The notes beneath the pieces are model-generated. The model saw nothing but the letters and a program-made list of their open reading frames with translations. It had not been told where the DNA came from and did no database searches. Shown here one piece after another: positions 24,701-34,453 of a DNA stretch of 64,000 nt. Location of the stretch: positions 27,265,628 through 27,329,627 of the forward strand of contig OZ037767.1 in the NCBI GenBank assembly GCA_964035545.1. Direction: 5' to 3'. Numbering within the stretch: the first letter of the stretch is position 1; each line of letters begins with the position of its first letter. Position numbers and translations under genes: made by a program. This stretch comes from Bugula neritina. Lineage: Eukaryota; Bryozoa; Gymnolaemata; Cheilostomatida; Bugulidae.

Positions 24701-27700
24701 TCTTACCGTACAGGTCCAACAAATCATCTTGGCCTTCTTCTCTTTCCTCATCATGATCAATAATTCCAGTACCAGCAGCATCTAAAGTCATCACAGCTCC
24801 AACAGTCATAGGGTCGGTAGGCGCCTCCCGCTCAAAATATTTCTTCAGCATGTTGGCATGGTATGTTCTCCTCTTGCCTCTAATGTTGATAATGTAGTCA
24901 TTCAGTCTGACTTTCTCCTCAATATTGAATGGTCCTTGCCAATGCATCAGCAATTTATTTCCATCCGTAGGTAGAAGAATGAGCACTTTGTCACCAGGTC
25001 TGAAGTCTCTCTGCTTAGCTTTCTTGTCAAAATAGTGTTTGTATCTTTTTTGACTGTCTTTTAGCGAAGCTAGTGCCATTTCCATCATGTCATCTAAACG
25101 CTCTCTCAATTCAAAAACATGTTGATAGCAGGTCTTGACTTCATCGGCGGTGTCTTCTTTTGTCCAAAGTTGTCGCAGGATGTACATTGGTCCACGTACA
25201 GTTCTTCCATAGAGTAACTCGAATGGGGCGAAGCCTGTTGATTCCTGTGGGACTTCTCTATATGCAAATAGAGCCGCATTGATGAACCGATGCCACTGTC
25301 TTGGCTCTTTAGCACAGAACTTTTTTAACATACTCTTGAGGGTTCCGTTGAACTTTTCCACAAGTCCATTGGCCATTGCATGGTATGGTGAGGTAGGAAG
25401 TTGTCGCATGTCAAGTAATCTGGTAAACTCTTTCATGTAATCCGAGATGAATTGAGTTCCTTGGTCGCTTATCACCTCCTCTGGTATCCCAACACGACTG
25501 TATATGTCAAGCAGCGCTTCAGCTACAGTAGCTGAGTCAATATTCTTCAATGGTGTAGCTTCAGGGTATCTTGTAGCATAGTCAACTAAAGTTAGGATGT
25601 AGCGGTGTCCTTTCTCACTTGGAGGGTTAATTGGTCCGATTAGGTCTATTGCACATCTCTTGAATGGGGTGTCAATTAGTGGAGTTTCCTGTACTGGAAC
25701 TTTCATGACTGAGCCTTTTTTCACCGTCTTCTGGCAAATGTCACATGATTGACAGAAACGTACGACATCTCCGTTTAGTCCTGGCCAGAAGAAGTTGGAA
25801 AGCACTCTATCAGTGGTTTTCTTTACTCCTAGGTGTCCGCTCATTATGCAGTCATGAGCTTTCTGTAGAACTTCCTTCCTCAGTGAACTGGGTACCATGA
25901 GTTGTTTAACTGGTTTTACACTGACAGACTTCGAGTCGGTGTACTCACGGTACAGAATCCTATTCCTCACCACAAACCTAGTGGTGCATCCTTTTTTCTC
26001 CTTCACTTCTTTTGCATCGAAGAAACGTTCCAATGTGGGGTCATCCCTCTGCAGTCTGGTTATTTCATCTTTCCCTATACTTAATGGGTTAGCATTTGAA
26101 TCAATCATCAGTGGTTTGTCTCCTGACTTTTCCTTGACAGCTTGAGCTCTTGTGGTTACGGCGCAGTTCTTCCAGTTTTCCAGCGGCTGGTCAGCTGATC
26201 TCGCTCCGTCCACATTCCCAATAAGCAGGTCACAAATAGTCTTGTCCATTACTGCAGCTTTGACGACACCATTGTAAAATGGTGAGCGCACTGAGATAAG
26301 TGCCCATTGGGCCTCCCTAACACTTGCATCAGCCATATTCAGATAAACTGATTCTCCAGTTAAGTGTTGAGGTTGCACATACTTTGCATTGACTACAATG
26401 CAACCACAGCCGGTGTCGCGCATTACAGTAGCTCGTTGGCCATTAACTTCCGCATCAAATATCGCTGTGCCCCCATCTTTGAATTTAGGTCCATTCTTGC
26501 AGACAGCAGCGTTGACAAACTTTTTACCATTAACTGTGATTTCCGTAGGTTCTTCCACTTTAGATGAGATTCCTGGATCTGTGACCACAGTCTTATTCGG
26601 AGTAGTCGCTATTGCAGCAGCAGCATGCACTGACCTTCCACCATACTTTCTGCAGTCTGAAGTATTGTGGTTGTTCATCTTGCAATGCGAACAGTACTTC
26701 TTCCCTCGCCGTGGGCAATTACGAGCAATGTGTGACTTATCTTTGCAGATGAAGCATGCACCATTGCTTTTACTTCCTTGTTCAGCATTCATGCTATCGG
26801 CAGGTGTGTTTTCCATCCTTTTTGTATTAGTTTTCTTTGTCTTTGCTAGTTTCCTTCCACGAGCGTGCAAGAACAGTGACGCTGCATCACACATATCCTC
26901 ACTACTGTTGTAGGAACTTTGCTTTAAATGCACAGCTAGGTCGTCTGGGCATGATGATATAAATTGTTCAGTCGCCACTAGTTTGGCTATGTCCATGCCC
27001 CCTGAAAGCTCCACCCACTTGTGCACATAACTTTCTATCCTAGTGAATAGTTGGGCAGGAGTTTCATCCTCGTAAGCTTCTGCCTCTCTGAGCTTTTTTC
27101 TGTAGCCCTCTTGAGTCAAGTTAAAGCGCTCCAACAAGGCTTCTTTGACTTTTTTATAATCTCTACGATCGGTAGGTGACAATCGGATGTAAGCTTCTGT
27201 TGCTGTACCCCTTAGGTACTGACTGAGATGGTAGGGCCAATCTCCCTTGTCCCAGTTACATCCTTCGGCAACCCACTCGAACCGCTCTAAATAGCTATCC
27301 ATTTCATCCACCTTCTCATCAAAGAATGGTATCTTTGGTTTTGGTTTGTTAGCTATTTCTAACCTGGTGCTCTCATGTCTTGAGTGCTCCAAACTTGTGT
27401 TAGCTTTCAGCTTTTCCATATCTAATTCATGTTGTTGTCTTCTCTCTTCTGCCTCCTGGTCAGCTTTTATCTTCATCTCCATTAAGGCTTTCTCATTTTC
27501 TTGCTTGATCCTTTCCGCCTCACGCTCTAATCTCCGCTCCTCTCGGTCCTTTTCTTTTTCCTCTCGGTCCTTTTCTTTTTCTTCTTGTGCAGCAACAATG
27601 GGTAGGTTCTTCTCAACAAAAGCTACGAGCTTGTCATCCACCAGTCCAAGATTTTTACCCATCTGTGTCACTCTCTCCAACAACGCCATAATGTCTCAAC

Positions 27701-30700
27701 AACTGTTAATTAATCCTGTGTATACTCACGTTGTAACTAATAACTTCCCTGTGTGCGACTGAGACTTCCCGGAGCAGCCCCCAATTGTCACAAAACTGTA
27801 GGTAGCAGTGTGACGAGTTCGAAAAGTCTGGTAGTCGGAAGTGTATAGACAAGTAGCATACAGCTTGCTAATCCAGTTGTGAGTAAATAGAGTTGTGAAT
27901 AAAAGTAGACTTTATTTCTCTAGTAAGATATGCACATATGAACTTATAAAAATGAACTGATTCGTAAACACAACTGCCTCAGTATTTATAGTAAACAGAA
28001 AAACTCTAGAACATTCTCAAGCATTCCAGTATAGAAGATTCTAGTAGGAAACATTCCCCACATGCCAATACTATTTATAGAAACTCAAAACAAAACAAAA
28101 CATTGGAATTTCCATGGTTATTTCGCAATTATTGCGCAATACCTTGTTTACATTGCTGGGCAGTAGTTAACATGACCAACCAAAACAGTAACAATGAACA
28201 ATGACCCATCTCTTTGATTAGTCTAGAATATTTATGAACATTCCTGTATAATCATTAGGAAAAACCCGATAAGTCTATTTATAGGTATATGTACACTCAG
28301 AATTTGTGACACACTGATCACCACGTTGTGCAACGCAGTAGACACTGCAAAACATTGGTGTCAAGAGGGCAAGCATGCCCTACAATTTTTCTTGAGGCAT
28401 TTATTTGTCTTGCAGTAGACTATTCTTATATTCAATTATTGATAATGTGGCCAGATTAAGTAATAATTTCGTGCTTGTAGAGTATATTCAGTTCATTGCA
28501 GAAATACTGGGTGCCAGAATTAGTAAATTTGAACTTTGCAACAGTAGTTAATTCTAGAATGAACTTCAAAGTACAATGAACTTTTCATTACCAACTAAAA
28601 GTAAATTTGCCCAGCATTGGTGCTATAACCCAGAGCTATATTTCGTCATGCCGCCCTCTGCTACTTCAGTACAGGTTTTCCAAAGAGTTAATAAATCACA
28701 CTGAGATTCTCAAGTTTGTAGTTTGCATATGCAGGCTTGCTCCAGGCAGTTATAACTCTTTACAATAGATGTATTAATAAACTGTTACGTGACCTAAATA
28801 ACGCTCTCTCAAGGGTGCAATAACCAATTACCATTAACGAAATTGACAATATTTTGCAAATTAATGTCACCATAAATTCTGGCACTAATCCAGACTTTTC
28901 ATGATATGTGACTCATCAAAATTATAAATTAATCTTGTTTTCTAATCATACTAAAGATACCTCAATAATTTCATTTTTTCAGGTGTTTTTGAAATTTTTA
29001 TAATTATATAGCTAAATTTAGCCTCAGGCAATTGTATAAGTCTGCTTGTACAAAATGAAACATTAAGATTTCTCAATGCTATTAATTTAGTGTTCCAAGG
29101 CATCATAAGCTAGTAGTGGGAGTGATAAGGTACATGTCCTGTTTAACAAAATAATATTACACATGAGGTACAGGGCATGGCAAAGTACATTGTATAATTT
29201 GCTTATATAGTAGTATTGTAGATAGCACAATAATGTCAGTCTTGCAAAACTGAATTTCACAGCAGGATAAAGAAATCTTACACTCTGTGACATGACAATG
29301 ATTATATTTATGCTGCCATAAATCGGTACTTGAGAGCCTAAACCTGGCTTCAGGGCAGAATTGTCATATTCACCACATCACTTAGATATGTAACTTCAAC
29401 TGCTATCTTATTAGTCTAGTTTAAACATAGTAGAATGCTTGTATAATATTTTGTTCTGTCACTTATATTGACACTTAACTTGAAATAAAATATGACTTTG
29501 AGAAGAGTTATCTACATGTATACAAGTCATGAACATAGAGTGGAACGCATTTTTTATAAAACCAGAGAATTAATGCAACTGCTAATAAAAATTTTTCTAG
29601 AAAAGTGAAAGTCTTAATGATCTAGAAAATATACGGATATGATTATAAGTTTATGTTTTTATGTAACAGCAAATCTAATAAAACGTTGCACAGTATTGTT
29701 ATATATAATACTATAGCCCTATAATGCAAAACAACATATACTTTCCTAATTACGGGCAGTAGTTAGTATTTACTAAAAGACACTCATTCAATGCAATATT
29801 TTGCCGAACATCTTACGAAATGGTGCTGTTATCAGTACAAATAGATTAGATAGCACATATACAAGAAACTGCGCTACATATACGTATAAGTTATAGTGTT
29901 GAGATAATGGAGGAGGATTCTAATCCTAAGCTTTGGTTTTTAAACAAAAGTGACGGAAGTCATATTCTTTGCAGCTTATGCTATCAATATGAAGTAGGAC
30001 GTATAATATGCAGAATGGGTTATCTGTTGTATTTTATGTCAGTTTCATATATTAATTATTATTCAAAATGTTTTGATGTAAAACAGTAAAACATTCATGA
30101 AAGCTTAGAAGGGGCTGTTTGCAGTGTAAAGCATGAAATTTCTGCTTTCAGCTTTTAATAAAATATAAGATGTGAATTTTATTTACTCAAAGCAAAGCGT
30201 AAATTACCATAGAAATATGACCTATAATCGCAACTGATCGAGCTCATCCTTAGAAAAAATTTAAAGTGAATGGGAATACAACTCCAACCTGTCGAGGATT
30301 TTCATGCAATATAATATATTAAAGTTATGCAAAAGTAAGATAAAGGGTAACTAGCTAAAGACAAATGCTAACCATGCACTTAGTGCAGGCTCTCCTGATT
30401 GCATAGTAATATTGTGATTGTGACTAGCCCTAGATTTTTCAGTCTATAATATTTTCTTACGATATACTTCAATATCATTCTTTAAATGCCATAGATTATA
30501 GTATTGTACTGTAAGTAGCATTTTTGAACATTTATGTCTCTGTTTCAGGTGTGGGTATGAGCATGCTCAGTCAAACAGCTTCTATCTCTATTAGTTTCTA
30601 CTTCAACAAGAAGAGAGGATTAGCCAATGGTATTTCTACCACCGGATCAGGGTTGGGCTTCTTCATTTTCCCTCCTCTGCTTACATACTTATTAGAAGAA

Positions 30701-32593
30701 TTTGGGCTTAAAGGAACATGTATTATATTAGCAGGAATAATGATGCAAGGAATTGTATGTGGAGCATTGGTCATACCCCTCAAACATCAACTATCCAACA
30801 GCGATAAGGCTAAAATGCGGAATCGCCAAAGAATTGCCTCTTTGGTGCAATGGGCTCGGCAACAAAGTACAATAGTCATATGCGCTCATGCAGACCAAAG
30901 CAGTATTTATTCGTCTAACATACACTTCGTACAAGCACAGTATGATCTCTACAATAGTTCCTTGGGAGCCGCCACCAATGGTTGCGGCCGGTTTTATAAT
31001 CTCCTTAAGCTCATTGCTAAGGCCTCATTCGACTCAAAACTGCTAAAGGATGGAGCGTTTATGTTGTACTTATTGGGTACAGTCTTGAGACAATTGGTTG
31101 GCTATGTTCCACCCATGTTCATTGTTAGTCGAGCTATTGACTTTGGAATAGCACAGGAGAGCACAGGCTTCCTAATGTCAGCGTATGGTGTAACTAACAT
31201 CGTAGGCAGACTACTGATCAGTTTTCTGGCTGACGTATCATTTGTTAAGCCTAGAAGATGCTACTTGTATGGACTGGTTTCCATCTGTGCTGGAGCAGTG
31301 ACAGTGGTTAACTTTGGAAGTCAACTTTCTCATCAAATGACTTTCTGTGCTTTTTATGGTCTCTTTTACGGTAGGCGTTAAATTAGCAATCCTCATCTAA
31401 ATGAACTAGTTTCTATATATCAGTTACTCGTTTAGGATTCATTTAGGTACAGCAGTGAAGAAACTGAGATAGCCTAGGTTCTGTAATTTTCTTAATAAAA
31501 TATTTTGGTTTGAGGCGCAGGTTGAAATTCTCGTACCAGAACTAAATTTCTCTTGCTAAATTTCTGTTTTAGAATGTACAGGGTTTTCTTCATTACTGTA
31601 TCTACTTCCAAAGAGTCATGTGCAATTTTTTGTAAAATTTTATTGGTTTGTATTTTATTGAACAAAGGAAAAATATTGTTTTACTTGCAGGTTGTGCAAT
31701 AAGTATGAAGTGCACTGTGTTGGCCGATGTTATTGGTAATCAAAAACTGTGCACTGGATTCGGAATGATTATGTTTGCCGCAGGCTTTACTGTATTTCTT
31801 GGACCATCCTTAGCAGGTGGTTTGTCTTTACTGATGTTAATTAATATGGCCTTGCCCAATAAATGTTTATTGCATAGCAGCTATTGTACACACTATTTTC
31901 AAAAATTTACCATATCTTGTAATGATTACTTATTTCTTGCGTCATAACATTGCTTGTAGGCATTGAAGTTCACTAGTGGGATAATTTGAAACTAAGTCAA
32001 AATATTGGAATTGAACTAAGAAAACAAATTCTATTAAGCACATTTCTGCAGCATCACACTAATTGCTAAAGTTTGCATCCCACTATGGCAGTTCCAGTCA
32101 AGCAAATCTTATAGTCTGAAAAGTAAACTACCCACCCAACTATCTAGTCAAACTAAAGCATTGCCAACCCCACCCCCCCCCCCCCCCCCACTAACTAGTA
32201 TTAGATAATCTGGGCAACTACAGGCAATGTAGTGCTTTGCTCAAAAACTGTTAGTTGGCTGCGAGATAATTATATATTACAGAAAGTACAATTTTTTTAT
32301 TTTTCATAATTCTGATTCCTACCTACATAAATAGAAATTATACTTTCTTATGTGGGCTTATAGTCAATAGCAACAATTTTATTTTTAACAAAGCAATTTC
32401 ATGTATTGTAATTATATTGTTAGGCTGGATATATGATGCAACAAGAAGTTATGACATCGTCTTTGGAATCTGTGGGGGAATATTCATCATGAGTGGAGTA
32501 GTTGTCCTCCCTATCTTATATGTTTTGAAATACCGAAAGAGAGTTAAAGAGATGAAAACGAGTATGACGATGACCAGTTTACTAAAAAACTGA
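18748..32593 (+). CDS. SLC16-like monocarboxylate transporter (MFS), 6 exons
   Basis: A major facilitator superfamily protein of the plasma membrane. Family members carry monocarboxylates, thyroid hormone or aromatic amino acids, and the substrate here is not predictable. Exons: 18748-18946, 21554-21721, 22527-22670, 30549-31370, 31691-31816, 32424-32593. All junctions are phase 1 and the product is 542 residues. The acidic N-terminus (about 65 residues) is followed by the SLC16 TM1 signature region (AIDGGIGWLVVFSSFF; usual form DGGWGW), the SALIINFGTRAVMMMG loop, FNKKRGLANGISTTGSG (TM4-5) and a central cytoplasmic loop near residue 265. A second TM bundle includes GRLLISFLADV, and the tail is basic (LKYRKRVKEMK). 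The ATG opens an exon with no upstream in-frame coding sign. A 5.6-kb retrotransposon lies antisense in intron 3, starting 31 bp after the exon 3 donor, and can be spliced out. Confidence 0.88.
18947..21553. other. Intron 1 of the SLC16-like gene
   Basis: A 2.6-kb AT-rich intron. The only structure recognised is the foldback element at 21354-21490. No further gene was seen. Confidence 0.6.
21354..21490. repeat. Foldback (MITE-like) element in SLC16-like intron 1
   Basis: The 31-nt arms at 21354-21384 and 21460-21490 are reverse complements with four mismatches. Both begin GCTAGATGCAGCACAA. The 75-nt interior contains a partial second pairing (gtttggggt/acccc). No transposase is present. Confidence 0.6.
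22702..23227 (-). repeat. 3' LTR of the Gmr1-like element
   Basis: 526 bp, bounded by TGTCACAAA and TTTGTGACA. It has A5 where the partner LTR has A6, at about 23176-23180. It contains GAACATTC at 22925, GAAGATTC at 22950, GAAACATTC at 22964 and GAACATTC at 23152, which resemble heat shock elements. Confidence 0.96.
23228..23240 (-). other. Candidate polypurine tract of the retrotransposon
   Basis: In element orientation AGAATGGGGGGT lies immediately before the 3' LTR, the expected place for plus-strand priming. It is short, so the call rests mainly on position. Confidence 0.55.
23274..27689 (-). CDS. Gag-Pol polyprotein: Gag, protease, integrase, RT, RNase H in one ORF
   Basis: A 1,471-codon uninterrupted frame. 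A charged, Glu/Arg-rich coiled-coil-like stretch lies near residues 35-100, followed by Gag. Two CCHC zinc knuckles (C-x2-C-x4-H-x4-C) lie near 311-345 and an aspartic protease motif RDTGCG near 424. An HHCC integrase zinc finger lies near 610-650 (SGHLGVKKTTDRV, CQSCDIC). The D,D,E integrase core follows (AIDLIGP, VISDQGTQF, NGLVEKFNGT), then a GPY/F-like module (WQGPFNIEEKV). RT comes next, from about 1050 (LDLSKGYWQIPV, PFGMVNSGAT, YIDD near 1200), then RNase H near 1346 (LRTDASDVGLGAVL, AIEKECLAVVWAVKKY, QTDHQPL). Integrase before RT is the Ty1/copia order, but the sequence motifs are Ty3/gypsy, as in the Gmr1 clade. No stop or frameshift was seen. Confidence 0.97.
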   Translation of the reverse strand: MALLERVTQMGKNLGLVDDKLVAFVEKNLPIVAAQEEKEKDREEKEKDREERRLEREAERIKQENEKALMEMKIKADQEAEERRQQHELDMEKLKANTSLEHSRHESTRLEIANKPKPKIPFFDEKVDEMDSYLERFEWVAEGCNWDKGDWPYHLSQYLRGTATEAYIRLSPTDRRDYKKVKEALLERFNLTQEGYRKKLREAEAYEDETPAQLFTRIESYVHKWVELSGGMDIAKLVATEQFISSCPDDLAVHLKQSSYNSSEDMCDAASLFLHARGRKLAKTKKTNTKRMENTPADSMNAEQGSKSNGACFICKDKSHIARNCPRRGKKYCSHCKMNNHNTSDCRKYGGRSVHAAAAIATTPNKTVVTDPGISSKVEEPTEITVNGKKFVNAAVCKNGPKFKDGGTAIFDAEVNGQRATVMRDTGCGCIVVNAKYVQPQHLTGESVYLNMADASVREAQWALISVRSPFYNGVVKAAVMDKTICDLLIGNVDGARSADQPLENWKNCAVTTRAQAVKEKSGDKPLMIDSNANPLSIGKDEITRLQRDDPTLERFFDAKEVKEKKGCTTRFVVRNRILYREYTDSKSVSVKPVKQLMVPSSLRKEVLQKAHDCIMSGHLGVKKTTDRVLSNFFWPGLNGDVVRFCQSCDICQKTVKKGSVMKVPVQETPLIDTPFKRCAIDLIGPINPPSEKGHRYILTLVDYATRYPEATPLKNIDSATVAEALLDIYSRVGIPEEVISDQGTQFISDYMKEFTRLLDMRQLPTSPYHAMANGLVEKFNGTLKSMLKKFCAKEPRQWHRFINAALFAYREVPQESTGFAPFELLYGRTVRGPMYILRQLWTKEDTADEVKTCYQHVFELRERLDDMMEMALASLKDSQKRYKHYFDKKAKQRDFRPGDKVLILLPTDGNKLLMHWQGPFNIEEKVRLNDYIINIRGKRRTYHANMLKKYFEREAPTDPMTVGAVMTLDAAGTGIIDHDEEREEGQDDLLDLYGKKQQTETSKDVILSEELENQQRRQLEELLRKFEGIFSDLPGNATGIEHSIELTTDEPVKSKPYGLPYRVRETLKADIEDMLKMGVIQPSTSPYASPTVIVKKPDGSNRICIDYRKLNRVTVFDPEPMVKTDDVFRKLSKDKYFTKLDLSKGYWQIPVKKEDIPKTAFVTPDGHYEFIKMPFGMVNSGATLVRGLRKLFVNLKGVDNYIDDILVHTESWEEHVKMLTEVFSRLATAGLTVRPSKCRVGGTNMEFIGHKLYRGEIKPMDDNIEKIRATPRPTNKTQVRSFIGLTSYYREYIPHYSTIASPLTDLTKKGEPKKVKWQEPQEKAYTTLKTMLTSAPILKLPDVHKPFVLRTDASDVGLGAVLMQPQDGKLFPVSYASRKLLDRERNYSAIEKECLAVVWAVKKYLQYLYGVEFVLQTDHQPLVYINQAKFENSRVMRWAMYLQNFRIKVESIKGKDNVGADYLSRIDSEF
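27766..27783 (-). other. Candidate tRNA primer-binding site of the retrotransposon
   Basis: Reading in element orientation, TGGGGGCTGCTCCGGGAA begins two bases after the 5' LTR. The leading TGG is complementary to a tRNA CCA end. The primer tRNA was not identified. Confidence 0.6.
27786..28312 (-). repeat. 5' LTR of the Gmr1-like element
   Basis: 527 bp, the same as the other LTR except for one extra A. It should hold the element promoter, read toward lower coordinates. The four heat-shock-element-like motifs are at the same relative positions, offset by about +5084 (for example GAACATTC at 28009). Confidence 0.96.
28313..30548. other. Remainder of SLC16-like intron 3
   Basis: AT-rich intron downstream of the retrotransposon. 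A 60-codon plus-strand open frame at 29907-30089 has no recognisable motif and no clear splice links. Nothing else was seen. Confidence 0.55.
32173..32189. repeat. Poly(C) tract, 17 nt
   Basis: A run of 17 C in an intron of the SLC16-like gene, in otherwise AT-rich sequence. Its length is unreliable in most sequencing data. Confidence 0.8.
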
Positions 32594-34453
32594 GTTTTGC
32601 ACAATGTTGATTTTCACTGGATTGTTTATATACTATACAGCAGAGCTTCTAATAGACTTGTGTTTGTAAATATATTTGATAGATTGCATTGATATAGGTT
32701 ATATTGTTTGCAGCTAAATGACACAATTATTTATATGCATATGTACAATTTATCATTTGGGTAATTGATCTTTTTAAAAAGTGGGTTAAGCTATTGCCGA
32801 ACAATTATTTCAACTAAAAATTTTTAAATAATAGGATTGCATAAAAAGCTGGTAAAAACAGCTAATTGTGAAACAGTGAGGAAGTAAAGTATTCTCATAT
32901 GTACTAATGAAATCAGCATGCTGAGAGTAACGACCTTTGTCAACCTTGTAAACTGCACATTATTTGCTGAAACTTTGAGGCAGTTCTATTTATAAAAAAC
33001 TTGATACGTTATATAGGGGAATACAACCTAAAGTTCATCTAAAGTCGTACAATTCAACAAATTAACACCAGATTCAGAGGAAAATGTTTAACTGTAAACA
33101 ACATAATTGATCTTTTAATGAGACAAGCAACCAGGGACTACGTCTGTGAAAATCAGATCACATAATCAATTAAAATTAAATACACGTAATAAAGAAGCAC
33201 GTCACTGATTAGCTATAGTCTACAGCAGCTAACACCTGCTGGAGGTAAAATGAAAAGTAAATCATAATAAGAACTTGTTGCCCAAGGGCTAGCCTGACTG
33301 ACAAATTAAGTATGTGTAAGGAAGTGGGATTACACAATTGAAATTCTTTGAGATGGACACTCAGGGGAAACATTTCCATGATTTTCTCTCATTAAACTTG
33401 CATAACTAATGGGTTTTATTTTATCAGAGATATAACAATTGTCTGGCATGAGGCTTTGGCTGATTAAAAAATCTAAGCAAAAAAATAAGATGACTAAGCA
33501 AGGCATTCATTTTCAGCAAAGATTTTCTGGCATATCATGAGTTGTGCTCTCATACTTGAGTTTAGAAAGTGATGTTACCAAAACACTTGGTTGATCGATG
33601 TTAGAAATTCCATGTTTCTATTGTACAGCTTAAAATTTCAGCAGTGAATGGTTCTGTACTGGCTAAAAGGTACTTGATTTGCATTATTTGCAGCTCTATA
33701 ACTCTGACTAAGAATATATTAGCACATGATGGGCCCTGTTGAACTAATACAGTCCGCAATAGATCCTGCTAATGTTTTTTTTAAAATAGAGCACAGATAT
33801 ATGAGCTACGGTACGTTGACCCAATAAATTATTTCACATTCATAACAAAGCTGAATGGTAGTGGCTGCATAACGAAATATATTTCCCTAACCTCTTATTC
33901 ATTTATTAATAATTATGCACTAAACAGCCAGAGGTGACAACTCCTAGGAAGCTGATTAATGGGAATAATCTACGCATATTCAAGATACTAAAATAGAGGA
34001 GGGAAAAGACAATGTTGGACCATAATAAAAGAAATTAAGGAGAGGACAAACACTAGAAATGATTTACGAAGAAGTTTTAAATTTTATTAAAAATCCAAAT
34101 GGTTATTACTGTAACATCATATTTAAATACAGCATTCAAATAACAAATACATATTAGATAATGCATTCCAGTTATATGGAAATAAAATAAAAGACAAACA
34201 TGAAACAAGTTTGCTAAATGATTAAGAATATAATAATAAATAATGATATATTGAGGACAAAACTAAATGAGTAATAAGCATATCAAGTTGAAAAGATTTA
34301 AGTAAAATCTGTATAATTGATAAAAAATGTTAGACAGTTAAATAGAGCATAGCAATAGTCCTCAAATTGGTTTTTCTGTATAGAACATGAAGGATAAGTA
34401 AAGGTGACAGCAGGTAAAGTAGTGCTGCTCAACATGTGCACCAGGCAGTTACA
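32594..34453. other. Convergent intergenic region
   Basis: It lies between the 3' ends of the plus-strand SLC16-like gene and the minus-strand unrecognised gene and should contain both 3' UTRs. It is AT-rich and no gene or ordered repeat was seen. Confidence 0.55.

Larger units (their letters stand above)
22702..28312 (-). mobile_element. Complete Ty3/gypsy LTR retrotransposon with Gmr1-like pol order
   Basis: A 5,611-bp element, antisense to its host gene, flanked by a 5-bp target duplication CACTG (22697-22701 and 28313-28317). The LTRs are at 27786-28312 (5') and 22702-23227 (3') in element orientation. They appear identical except for A5 versus A6 in one homopolymer. A primer-binding-site candidate lies two bases inside the 5' LTR and a G-rich polypurine stretch abuts the 3' LTR. 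A single long open frame (23274-27689) fuses gag, protease, integrase, reverse transcriptase and RNase H in that order. Intact coding and near-identical LTRs indicate a recent insertion. Confidence 0.97.

Noticed and set aside
23802-27762. Plus-strand open frames opposite the Gag-Pol ORF
   Set aside because: They are shadows of the long minus-strand coding frame and have no domain resemblance.
29907-30089. A 60-codon open frame in SLC16-like intron 3
   Set aside because: No recognisable motif, no splice sites in phase, and AT-rich DNA gives such frames by chance.
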